A stretch of DNA of 64,000 nucleotides, taken from NCBI GenBank assembly GCA_015067995.1, contig SVLJ01000005.1, positions 62,001-126,000 on the forward strand, written 5' to 3'. Positions 17,107 to 24,884 of this stretch are shown here, one piece after another (within the stretch, counting starts at the first letter, position 1; every line of letters begins with the position of its first letter). The notes beneath the pieces are model-generated. The model was given only the letters and a program-made list of their open reading frames with translations. It did no database searches and was not told the DNA's origin. The position numbers were made by a program, and so were the translations under genes. This DNA comes from Oscillospiraceae bacterium (GTDB lineage Bacteria > Bacillota > Clostridia > Oscillospirales > Oscillospiraceae).

Positions 17107-18290
17107 AAAGCCTCGATCAGTGTGGAAACACCCAGTCCACCGCCGCAGCAGGAGGAGATCAGTCCATAGCCGCCCCGCCGCTTCAGTTCTTTCATGGCAG
17201 ACATGGCAATGCGGGTTCCGGACGCACCGTTGGGATGGCCAAATGCAATGGCACCGCCATGAGGATTCCAACGGTCCAGATCGATGGTACCGCCCATCTG
17301 ATTCTCCATCTCGCGGATTACGGAAAGATTCTGGGCAGCAAAAGCCTCGTTGCACTCAATGACACTGATGTCGTTCAGACTCAGGCCGAATCTCTTCAAC
17401 AGTTTGACATTGGAATACGCCGGTCCGATGCCCATGTAGCGGGGATCCACGCCGGATTCGGCAGAGCCGACCCAACGGGCAATAGGCGTATAACCAAGCT
17501 CCTTTGCCTTCTCCATGCTCATCATCAAAACAGCTGAAGCGCCGTCGTTTCTTCCACTTGCATTTCCTGCCGTGGTAACACCGGTTCCTTTGACCGGAGC
17601 AAGTCGGGCCAGTCCTTCCAGTGTGGTGACACGGGGCTGTTCGTCACTGGAAATAACGATCTCGGGCGTTTTCTTGGTGGCAGGAATCACCACGGAGAAG
17701 ATCTGGTCGTCCAGCCAGCCGCTCTCCATGGCTTCCTTGGCCAAAGTCTGGCTGCGCACCGCAAAGCGATCACATTCTTCGCGGGAAACGTCCCAGCGTT
17801 CTGCCATCAGATTGGCAATGGTCACCATATCGATGCATTCATCATCCACCGGAGAAAGGCGATTTTTGATGGCTGTGGGTGCGATCAGCTTATAGGGTTC
17901 CACTGCCATGGAGAAATGGGCGGCACGCTGGCTGTAGGACTCTCCGCCTCCGGCGATGACCACATCTGCATAACCGGTCATGATCTTCCATGCAGCGTGA
18001 TTCATGCAGTCAATGGCAGATCCGCACTGCATTTCAATGAAGCTGGCCACCGTATCGTGGGGCAACCCGGCATACAGGCTGGCATAACGGGCCATGTTGC
18101 AGCTGTGGGCATCTCCGGCAGCAGATCCCATAAACACGCAATCTACCTTGCCGCGCTTCTGGATCTCCGTACGCTCCACCAGCTCACGAATGACCATTCC
18201 GCACAATTCCGCCGGATAAAAACTGCGCAATCCCCCTCCCAGTTTTCCAAAGGGAGTACGCACGCCATCTACAAATACAACTTCCTTCAT
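17103..18290 (-). CDS. Acetyl-CoA C-acyltransferase (classical thiolase)
   Basis: A 395-residue degradative-type thiolase. Features are VFVDGVRTPFGK at the N-terminus, nucleophile Cys89 in EMQCGSA, NEAFAAQ, the His of GGAIAFGHPNGASG, and the second Cys in SSCCGGGLG. The ORF track starts at a TTG 8 codons earlier, but that TTG has no RBS and AAAGGA sits 11 nt before the ATG at 18290. It would split a 3-oxoacyl-CoA to acetyl-CoA plus a shortened acyl-CoA. The gene follows the SDR gene by about 20 nt and is the thiolase of the second acyl-CoA cassette; unlike the SCP-x thiolase it needs no DUF35 partner. Confidence 0.92.
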   Translation of the reverse strand: MKEVVFVDGVRTPFGKLGGGLRSFYPAELCGMVIRELVERTEIQKRGKVDCVFMGSAAGDAHSCNMARYASLYAGLPHDTVASFIEMQCGSAIDCMNHAAWKIMTGYADVVIAGGGESYSQRAAHFSMAVEPYKLIAPTAIKNRLSPVDDECIDMVTIANLMAERWDVSREECDRFAVRSQTLAKEAMESGWLDDQIFSVVIPATKKTPEIVISSDEQPRVTTLEGLARLAPVKGTGVTTAGNASGRNDGASAVLMMSMEKAKELGYTPIARWVGSAESGVDPRYMGIGPAYSNVKLLKRFGLSLNDISVIECNEAFAAQNLSVIREMENQMGGTIDLDRWNPHGGAIAFGHPNGASGTRIAMSAMKELKRRGGYGLISSCCGGGLGVSTLIEAL

Positions 18291-18310
18291 GTCGACACCA
18301 GTCCTTTCTA

Positions 18311-19036
18311 TCAAGAACCTCCGGTTACAGAAATCACCTGACCGGAAACATAGCTGGCATCGTCGCTGGCCAGGAACGAGACAGTATTTGCAACTTCCAT
18401 AGGCTCGCCGAGTCGTCCGAACGGTTTGTTCTTTGCCACGGCATCCCGGATCTCCTGCGGCACGTTCATGTACATCTCTGTATTGGTGGCACCCGGTGCA
18501 ACACAGTTTACGGTAATGGTCTTTCGCCCCAGTTCTTTTGCAATCGTCTTTGTAAAGCCTATCATACCGCTCTTGGCTGCCGCATAATTTGCCTGACCCG
18601 GATTTCCCAGAATGGACGTAGAGGAAATGTTAATAATACGGCCGGAATTCTGTGCACGCATCCGCTCCACGACGCAGCGGCAGGTATAGAACACGCTGTT
18701 CAGGTTGATATTGAGTACCTGATGCCACTGCTCTACGGTCATCTTGTGGAAAATCGCATCGCGGGTGATGCCGGCATTGTTCACCAGAACATCGATCCGG
18801 CCAAAATCCTCGTAGATCTTCTCAAACACAGCCTTTACATTGTCATAATCGCCCACATTGCAGACGTAGGCAAACGCTCGCTCGCCAGTAGGATCCAATT
18901 CGGTGGTATCGATTTCATTGATATCCAGCAGAGCTACTTTTGTCGCACCCTCTGCCAGAAACTTCTTAACAATACAGGCGCCAATGCCTCTGCCTGCACC
19001 GGTCACGACCGCATATTTTCCGGTTAACTGTCCCAT
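18311..19036 (-). CDS. SDR-family 3-oxoacyl reductase/3-hydroxyacyl dehydrogenase (FabG/PhaB-like)
   Basis: A 241-residue short-chain dehydrogenase. The cofactor motif is TGAGRGIG (residues 12-19), NNAG is at 87-90, and the catalytic triad is Ser138, Tyr151 and Lys155 in YAAAK. Lys/Arg-poor spacing after the glycine motif and LLDINE at the end of beta-2 suggest NAD rather than NADP, as the Asp38 would repel the phosphate. FabG/PhaB relatives act on (R)-3-hydroxyacyl groups. Since it lies between a CoA-transferase and a thiolase, I infer (R)-3-hydroxyacyl-CoA oxidation rather than fatty acid synthesis. AGGAGG precedes the ATG. Confidence 0.9.
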   Translation of the reverse strand: MGQLTGKYAVVTGAGRGIGACIVKKFLAEGATKVALLDINEIDTTELDPTGERAFAYVCNVGDYDNVKAVFEKIYEDFGRIDVLVNNAGITRDAIFHKMTVEQWHQVLNINLNSVFYTCRCVVERMRAQNSGRIINISSTSILGNPGQANYAAAKSGMIGFTKTIAKELGRKTITVNCVAPGATNTEMYMNVPQEIRDAVAKNKPFGRLGEPMEVANTVSFLASDDASYVSGQVISVTGGS

Positions 19037-19065
19037 AATAACAACCTCCTATACAATCATTATCT

Positions 19066-20280
19066 TCAGATCACGCCCCGCTCGCGCAGTCGTACCAACT
19101 CTTCTTCCGAATAGCCCAAATCGCCATAGATCTCCGCATTGTGGGCGCCGAGATCAGGTGCAGCCTTGATGGGCGCCAAGCCGGTTCCGGCAAAGCGAAG
19201 CGGGAGATTTGTGACGCGGAATGTGCCAATCTCCGGTTCGTTGATGGTGGGGAACATATCACGGGCGCCGGCAATGTGCTCATCCTGTTCCAGTTCCCGG
19301 ATGGTATAGACGGGGGCACAGGGAACACCAGCTTCATCAAGAACCGAGCACACTTCTTTAACAGACCGACTCATGGCCCATTCGTTGATAACCGCATCCA
19401 TCGCTTCGCGATTCTCCACGCGGCCTTCATGGGTAAGGAACCGCTCGTCGTCAATCATTTCCGAGTGACCAATGGCCCGGGCCAGTTTGTAGAAGAACTC
19501 ATCCGTACCGCAGCCGATGTTATAGTAACCGTCCCCTGCCTGATAGGTACCGTAAGGTGCCCAACTGCGGTAGCAGTTGCCCATGCGGACAGGCGCCAGC
19601 CCTTCAACGAAATAACGGACGTAATCCGGAGTACTCAACGCCAAGAGAGAATCCACCAGCGCGATCTCCACCTTTTGTCCTAACCCAGTCCGGTTTTTAC
19701 AGTACAAAGCCGCAAGCAAAGCCACCAGACTGGACACCCCGCCTACCGTGTCACCAATGGAACTTCCCACACGGGTAGGAGGTCCTTCCGGGAAACCGGT
19801 AATCGCCATAAGACCACTCATCGCCTGTGCAACTACATCATAGCCGGGCTTTTTGGCGTAGGGGCCATAGGTACCGTAGCCGGAGATGGAAGCATATACG
19901 ATGCCGGGATTCACCTTTTTTAGTTCCTCGTAACCGACCCCCAGTTTGTCCATCACACCGGGCCGAAAGTTTTCAATGACGGCATCGGCATCTTTCACCA
20001 GTTCCAGAAAGAGCTTTTTACCTTCCTCCGCTTTCAGATTCAAGGTGATGGAGCGCTTGTTTCGGTTCATTGTGGAATAATAGGCGCTCTTGCCGTTGAC
20101 GACCGGATAGTAGGCGCGGGATACATCAGGATCCTTGGGATTCTCGATTTTAATGACATCCGCACCCATGCTGGCCAGCCACATTGCTGCGTAGGGACCG
20201 GAAAGAACGCGGGTCAGATCCAAGACTTTTAAACCGACCAGAGGGCCGCTGTTGGGCTGCAATTCATGGCTTCCTGTCAC
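19066..20280 (-). CDS. Family III CoA-transferase (CaiB/BaiF) 3
   Basis: A 404-residue type III CoA-transferase with LVGLKVLDLTRVLSGPY, GADVIKIENPKDPD, VIENFRPGVMDKLGVGY and predicted catalytic Asp148 in KPGYDVVAQ. The open frame extends 48 codons further, but AAGGAGG lies 8 nt before a GTG at 20280, giving an N-terminus (MTGSHELQ) that matches the length of the paralogue at 11019. It heads the second acyl-CoA cassette CoA-transferase - SDR - thiolase - (SGNH pseudogene). A TATAAT at 20373-20368 on the minus strand, about 90 nt upstream, is a likely -10 box. Confidence 0.92.
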   Translation of the reverse strand: MTGSHELQPNSGPLVGLKVLDLTRVLSGPYAAMWLASMGADVIKIENPKDPDVSRAYYPVVNGKSAYYSTMNRNKRSITLNLKAEEGKKLFLELVKDADAVIENFRPGVMDKLGVGYEELKKVNPGIVYASISGYGTYGPYAKKPGYDVVAQAMSGLMAITGFPEGPPTRVGSSIGDTVGGVSSLVALLAALYCKNRTGLGQKVEIALVDSLLALSTPDYVRYFVEGLAPVRMGNCYRSWAPYGTYQAGDGYYNIGCGTDEFFYKLARAIGHSEMIDDERFLTHEGRVENREAMDAVINEWAMSRSVKEVCSVLDEAGVPCAPVYTIRELEQDEHIAGARDMFPTINEPEIGTFRVTNLPLRFAGTGLAPIKAAPDLGAHNAEIYGDLGYSEEELVRLRERGVI

Positions 20281-20352
20281 AGTTTGATCCTCCTTACACT
20301 TTTTCATTATTTTTAACTTTGGCTCAATTTCTGTCCGCTGCTCACATGCGCA

Positions 20353-20368
20353 ATGAGTATTTTGAAAA
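20353..20368. repeat. 16-bp direct repeat, copy 1 (candidate operator)
   Basis: ATGAGTATTTTGAAAA occurs here and again at 20555-20570. This copy abuts the likely -10 box (TATAAT on the minus strand, 20373-20368) of the CoA-transferase gene. AraC-type regulators usually bind direct repeats, so it may be a site for the divergent regulator. The surrounding 334-bp gap is A+T-rich and holds no other gene. Confidence 0.55.
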
Positions 20369-20554
20369 TTATATATTTTCTGTTTCCTACCTTGAATTGT
20401 AGCCCTCTTTAGCGGTATAATCAACGAAAGATATTTTCATTATTCTATGCACTTTTTCATATTGTCCCGTTTGATTTTTCTTAAGAATTCTTTGATTTAA
20501 GGGCAATTTATTTATATTCCATCGTTTTATTTCCATACTCCGGCCCGTTTGTAC

Positions 20555-20570
20555 ATGAGTATTTTGAAAA
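20555..20570. repeat. 16-bp direct repeat, copy 2 (candidate operator)
   Basis: Second perfect copy of ATGAGTATTTTGAAAA, 202 bp from the first and 44 bp before the AraC start codon, so each divergent gene has one copy near its promoter. Confidence 0.55.
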
Positions 20571-20614
20571 ACATCATTAATCATTTTGTTCTTTTAAACT
20601 CGCAGGAGGAAATT

Positions 20615-21580
20615 ATGAACAATCGGATCACTCTACTTTGGGCAAACCACGTCAAGATGTCGGCTGGCCAAAAAATGCAGCTGCACACCCACACTTGTCA
20701 TCAAGTGTACTATATTCTCTCCGGAAGCCCCATTTTCATCATTGATGAGCAGCCCATCCACATCAAGGCAGAATCATTTTTTTCCATTCCTGCCGGAGTT
20801 CGACATGGAGCTTTTCCGTTCAATCAGGATGGTTTTGAAGCCTATGAATTTAAAATCCTCCTCAACGATGTATTTTTCCAGGAGCACCTATGCACGTTTC
20901 TTTCTCCTTTAGAAAACTGCAGTTTCATGCAGCCAGCGCTGTACCATATCATCCAATACTGGCATTTTCAGAATCCTCAAATCATCGACAACACTGATTG
21001 TCTTCTTTCGCCTCTGCTTTTGCAGCTTTTCCTCAAAGACGTCCATTACAACAATCCCGGATCACGATATATACAAACAGATTGTTATAATGCGACGACG
21101 CGTTCGATCCTTGCCTATATTGACAATAGTTCCACAGGCAAATTTTCCATGGAGAACATGGGAAACGCTCTTGGCTATCACAAAAATTATCTAAGCACTT
21201 CTTTTAGCAAAAATACCGGCTTCTCAATTATCGATTACTTGAATTTCGTACGTATCCGACGTGCGATTCATGTCCTTGCTTTTTACGGACAAGATGTTTT
21301 TACTGCCTATGAAAGCAGTGGTTTTTCTTCTCTGAGTTATTTTAGCCGTACATTCAAATCCATGGTAGGCATACCCCCCCGTGATTTCCGTCGGGCATTT
21401 TCATCCGGTTCCCCTGAAATCGAGAAAAGTTTTCAAAATGAACCGATCCTGAACTACCAGCCCTGTACAATGGAAGACATGTTCCGCTCCATGCAGGCTC
21501 TTGGCAAATGTGCTTTGGCCTGTCTGAACACAGCGTCAAACGAACACGGCCCCCGCTCCCAACATAACAGCAGCGGATAG
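20615..21580 (+). CDS. AraC-family transcriptional regulator 3
   Basis: A 321-residue regulator: cupin sensor (QLHTHTCHQVYYI; IPAGVRHGAFP) and C-terminal double HTH (YHKNYLSTSFSKNTGFSI; SYFSRTFKSMVGIPPRDF). AGGAGG at 20604-20609 sets the ATG at 20615; the ORF track begins 22 codons earlier. It is divergent from the second acyl-CoA cassette and probably controls it. It is most similar to regulator 2, including a C-terminal tail (EPILNYQPCTMEDMFRS) that the other two lack, so each acyl-CoA cassette is paired with a member of the same regulator subgroup. The ligand is unknown, plausibly a pathway acid or its CoA ester. Confidence 0.92.
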   Translation: MNNRITLLWANHVKMSAGQKMQLHTHTCHQVYYILSGSPIFIIDEQPIHIKAESFFSIPAGVRHGAFPFNQDGFEAYEFKILLNDVFFQEHLCTFLSPLENCSFMQPALYHIIQYWHFQNPQIIDNTDCLLSPLLLQLFLKDVHYNNPGSRYIQTDCYNATTRSILAYIDNSSTGKFSMENMGNALGYHKNYLSTSFSKNTGFSIIDYLNFVRIRRAIHVLAFYGQDVFTAYESSGFSSLSYFSRTFKSMVGIPPRDFRRAFSSGSPEIEKSFQNEPILNYQPCTMEDMFRSMQALGKCALACLNTASNEHGPRSQHNSSG

Positions 21581-21596
21581 GCGCTGTAAAATAACC

Positions 21597-21650
21597 CCTG
21601 GAAGAAAGTCGTTGGGGCTCCAAATGGAGCCCCAACGACTTTCTTCCAGG
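21597..21650. repeat. Perfect 25-bp palindromic hairpin
   Basis: CCTGGAAGAAAGTCGTTGGG... pairs perfectly over 25 bp with its complement around a 4-nt AAAT loop. It lies between the convergent AraC 3 and MFS genes. It could serve as a bidirectional terminator although no T-tract follows, or be part of a small palindromic repeat element together with the next hairpin. Confidence 0.8.
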
Positions 21651-21691
21651 AAACAGCAGATGTGGAAACCTTTTTTACAGAAATAGGCAAA

Positions 21692-21737
21692 GCAAATACA
21701 CCTCGGGATTTTCTGCAAAATCCCGAGGTGTATTTGC
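21692..21737. repeat. Perfect 21-bp palindromic hairpin
   Basis: GCAAATACACCTCGGGATTTT pairs perfectly over 21 bp with a 4-nt CTGC loop, and the pairing continues for about 6 bp more with one bulged A. Outside it, GAAACAGCAG (21650-21659) and CTGCTGTTTC (21768-21777) are inverted copies that bracket the element. Confidence 0.8.
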
Positions 21738-21829
21738 TTGCCTTCGTCATGCGGCGTTTTGCATAACCTGCTGTTTCAGATGATATTTATGCAGGTTAAA
21801 ACCACAGGATACGAGGCCTAATTCCAAAA

Positions 21830-23116
21830 TCACACCATCTGCGATATATCCTGCTGCCTGTCAATTCTCCGTGCGAAACGTGCCTGCTCTTTTTTTGCCA
21901 TGGAAAACATCAGCAAATATACTGCAAGAACTCCAAGCAAGACTACAGAAGTCACTCTGTAGACTGGGGTATAAACCCCGGTCACATCGTAGCACATGCT
22001 ACTGATGGGGCTGGAGAACAATGATGCCGCCACCGCCAAACCGACAAAAATGCCATTTACGCTCAGGGATGCCTCATACCCAAACAAGTCAGCTGCGATC
22101 AGCGGGACCATAATGGAGGACATGCACAGGCCAGCAGCAAGGAGTATTACTGCAATCCAACACAATACGGAATCATTGGTATATGCCAAAATACCCTGAG
22201 CCACCACAGCGCACAGCATACAGACGACCATCACCGGTTTGGATCCAAACCGGTCATACAAGAAACCCAGCAGCAGTTTCACCGCCGACAGCATCAGCAT
22301 ATACACACTCTGATACATGGCCGCCTGATCCGGCGTAAAACCCTGACTGATAAAATGCGGCACCATAAAGCCGCTGGTGGTGAAGATGCACACGCAGCTG
22401 ACCAACACACACCCGCACATCAGATAAAACATCGAATGCCTGAGCTGCTCCTTTAACGGATAGCCCGAGAAGTCCGTCCGTCCCTGACGCGCATGTTTGC
22501 TTTCCACGGCCTCCCCGTATCCATATAGCTGCAGCCCCACTTGCTCTGGCCGATCCTTAATCAGGAGATACAGCGCCGCAATGACGGCAACAATAACCGC
22601 TGTCATCATGTAGGAACTGCGCCATCCTCTTGACCGGATCTCGTTGGTCAACAGCATCGTCATCAGGCTTCCTCCTATCCCCGAGGACATGGAAACTGCA
22701 CCCAACACCAATCCCTGATGCTTCCAAAACCAACTTTTAATGATCTGCACAGAACCTGCAGTAAAACAGGCACCGTAACTCATGCCGAACAGAAATTTGC
22801 CGAAGGCAAACTCAAAGATATTGTCCGACGTTGCCGATATCACCAACGCCAGGGACAAAAGCACCAGTGAAACCGTGGCTGTCTTTTTATAGCCGAAGTG
22901 TTTAAATAAAAATCCGCTCAGGCAGGTGCTGATAAAAGCGACAACGGTATAGGGCATATCGGCAAGAGCATAGGCCGTTGTATTGACACCCAAACCATTG
23001 CTGACAGGTTGAATATACACACCGCCGCTGTTGATCAGCCCTCCGTAGACCAACATCTCCAGAAACACCAGTACCGCAATCAGCCAGTGATAATTCTCCT
23101 TTATTTTCCGGTTCAT
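21830..23116 (-). CDS. Major facilitator superfamily transporter
   Basis: A 428-residue membrane protein with about 12 hydrophobic segments and the MFS hallmarks: LFKHFGYKKT between TM2 and TM3, and YDRFGSKP between TM8 and TM9, with a central cytoplasmic loop around PEQVGLQLYGYGEAVESKHARQ. The start at 23116 is set by TGGAG 9 nt before an ATG; the ORF track begins 8 codons earlier. Likely relatives are organic-anion transporters of the OFA type; the substrate is not deducible. It is the last gene of the run Opp - D-aminoacylase - M20 - MFS, so export of a released acid or import of a pathway substrate are both possible. Confidence 0.87.
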   Translation of the reverse strand: MNRKIKENYHWLIAVLVFLEMLVYGGLINSGGVYIQPVSNGLGVNTTAYALADMPYTVVAFISTCLSGFLFKHFGYKKTATVSLVLLSLALVISATSDNIFEFAFGKFLFGMSYGACFTAGSVQIIKSWFWKHQGLVLGAVSMSSGIGGSLMTMLLTNEIRSRGWRSSYMMTAVIVAVIAALYLLIKDRPEQVGLQLYGYGEAVESKHARQGRTDFSGYPLKEQLRHSMFYLMCGCVLVSCVCIFTTSGFMVPHFISQGFTPDQAAMYQSVYMLMLSAVKLLLGFLYDRFGSKPVMVVCMLCAVVAQGILAYTNDSVLCWIAVILLAAGLCMSSIMVPLIAADLFGYEASLSVNGIFVGLAVAASLFSSPISSMCYDVTGVYTPVYRVTSVVLLGVLAVYLLMFSMAKKEQARFARRIDRQQDISQMV

Positions 23117-23418
23117 ATATCCGCGCTCCAAATCTCGCAACTGTAGTTTTTTGCTTGCCGAGCCGCAGGAGATCGCTTGGAGAAAATGCGGTTCTGCAGC
23201 AGAATGGCAATTCAGATGAGGATATGATACCCCTCGCTGTTCAGGTGTAACACAGAGAGTCCATCCATATCCAGTTCGTACTTGTTTGAAAAGCCACTCT
23301 GCGCCGTGAGACAGGCCTATCCGCTACTGTCCATTTCTGCGCACACAGCGTTTCTTTCACCATGTATATTAGATTGACATCCGAATTCCTATACAAGGAA
23401 AGGTTCCTTATGCTTTTA
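23117..23418. other. Intergenic region without gene
   Basis: About 300 bp between the MFS gene and the M20 gene, both on the minus strand. A small palindrome AAGGAA-AGG-TTCCTT lies at 23395-23409 just after the M20 stop codon. The short ORFs listed here have no RBS and no recognisable product. A separate MFS promoter is possible but none is convincing. Confidence 0.4.
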
Positions 23419-24783
23419 CTATACCCGCCGCATAGACGCAATGTACTTATCACCGTCTTCGCTGCACTCCAGTTCCGACTCCATGACAGAAGCTGTTTTT
23501 TCCACATTGGCAAGGTGTTCCTCAAAAGAGTTCGCCACAGGAACAAAGCTCTCCATCACTTCATGAGCAAGACGGCCATTATCGGAAAGCAGCCGATCTG
23601 CCAGCATCAATTGCACCTTTGCCGCGTTGACACAAGCACGATCAGGATCCGCAATCGCAAATGCGGTGGAATGTACCGAAGCAGAGCCGCCGCAAACGAA
23701 CGGGTGAATACAAGGAATCACATGGGCCACATCGCCCATATCCGTGGCGCCCTTATTGACAACTTCACGGAACTCCACTCTCTCTTTTCCCACGAGATCT
23801 TCCATACAGGATCGCATCACAGAAAGCAGCTTATCATTGGATCGCATGGGCGCATAACCGACCATCTGATCACTGATTTCCACCGTAGCTCCGATGGCGG
23901 TGGCTGCCGCAAACGCAGCTCTGCTGATCTTTTTGTTTGCATCCTCAATTGCCTGCATTGAAGCTCCCTTGATTTTCACAGCCAGAACCGTTTCACCAAG
24001 AGTCGTCGCCGGTGTATTCGGGAAATTATAGCCGATCATGATACAATCCTCACCACGGAATGTCTCATGCAGCGTATTGATCGCCTGAATAGCGAGGGTC
24101 GCCGCGCTCAGAGAATTCACTGCCAGATAGGACGTTGCTCCGTGCGCAACGGATTTTCCGAGGAAGCGAATCGTTTTGTTCATAATTCCGATACTGCCCC
24201 TTGTATCGCAAGCGAAATCAAACGGTTCTCTGTTATTCGTATGAAGCATACAGCCAATATCGACGCCATCCATATAGCCCCGGCGCATGAATTCACGCTT
24301 ACCGGTTTCAAACCGAAGAGTCCCCTGTTTGATCAGCTCTTTGCGAAAACCTGTAGGATCACTTTCTTCCGCCGGCACCGCCATCAGACGAATGGAACCA
24401 CACAAGCCGTCCAGAACGCCCGGTTCCGTCAACGCAGCAGCCACGCCCAGCACACCGCAGCATTGTGCATGGTGTCCACAGGCGTGAACACACCCATCTA
24501 CATTCTCCGGATGAGCGGGAATACGCAGCGCATCCAACTCACCGCAGAACAAAATCTTAGGTCCCGGCCGGCCAGTGTCGATATCCACATAAAATCCGGG
24601 AATATCTTCGGGAGCAAACACCGTATATCCGAGTTTTTCATATGCTTCCCGCAGGATCCGCGTGGTTTTCCACTCTTTAAAGCCAACCTCCGGACACCCC
24701 CAGAGGGTCTTTTCCATTTCCACAATGAGATCCCGGTGCAGATCCACCGCTGCGATTAACTCCCGGTCTCTGCTGCTTAACAT
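23419..24783 (-). CDS. M20-family amidohydrolase (AbgB-like)
   Basis: A 454-residue relative of the genes at 1-257 and 37748, sharing FKEWKTTRILREAYEKLGY, PGFYVDIDTGRPGP, FCGELDALR, the metal-binding VHACGHHAQC, and VPAEE with the catalytic Glu. The late GATDMGDVAHVIPCIHPF segment is also typical of this amidohydrolase group. AbgB-type enzymes cleave p-aminobenzoyl-glutamate and similar N-acyl compounds. AAGGAGG precedes the ATG. It lies 101 nt after the D-aminoacylase gene in an operon that begins with the peptide transporter, so its substrate is probably an imported acylated peptide or amino acid. Confidence 0.9.
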   Translation of the reverse strand: MLSSRDRELIAAVDLHRDLIVEMEKTLWGCPEVGFKEWKTTRILREAYEKLGYTVFAPEDIPGFYVDIDTGRPGPKILFCGELDALRIPAHPENVDGCVHACGHHAQCCGVLGVAAALTEPGVLDGLCGSIRLMAVPAEESDPTGFRKELIKQGTLRFETGKREFMRRGYMDGVDIGCMLHTNNREPFDFACDTRGSIGIMNKTIRFLGKSVAHGATSYLAVNSLSAATLAIQAINTLHETFRGEDCIMIGYNFPNTPATTLGETVLAVKIKGASMQAIEDANKKISRAAFAAATAIGATVEISDQMVGYAPMRSNDKLLSVMRSCMEDLVGKERVEFREVVNKGATDMGDVAHVIPCIHPFVCGGSASVHSTAFAIADPDRACVNAAKVQLMLADRLLSDNGRLAHEVMESFVPVANSFEEHLANVEKTASVMESELECSEDGDKYIASMRRV

Positions 24784-24884
24784 ATGTTTTTCCTCCTTAT
24801 CGTGCTGTGTCTGTTACTTTCTCATGATGATTGATACAACTACTGTAACCTATAACGACAATTCTCCACACCAGAGGCTTCCTA

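Noticed and set aside
21354-21750. Overlapping short minus-strand ORFs (MGLHLEPQ..., MTKASKY...)
   Set aside because: They run through the two perfect palindromes and the AraC 3 end; no RBS or homology.
23241-23546. 101-residue minus-strand ORF across the M20 gene end
   Set aside because: Wrong frame of the M20 gene plus intergenic DNA; no RBS.
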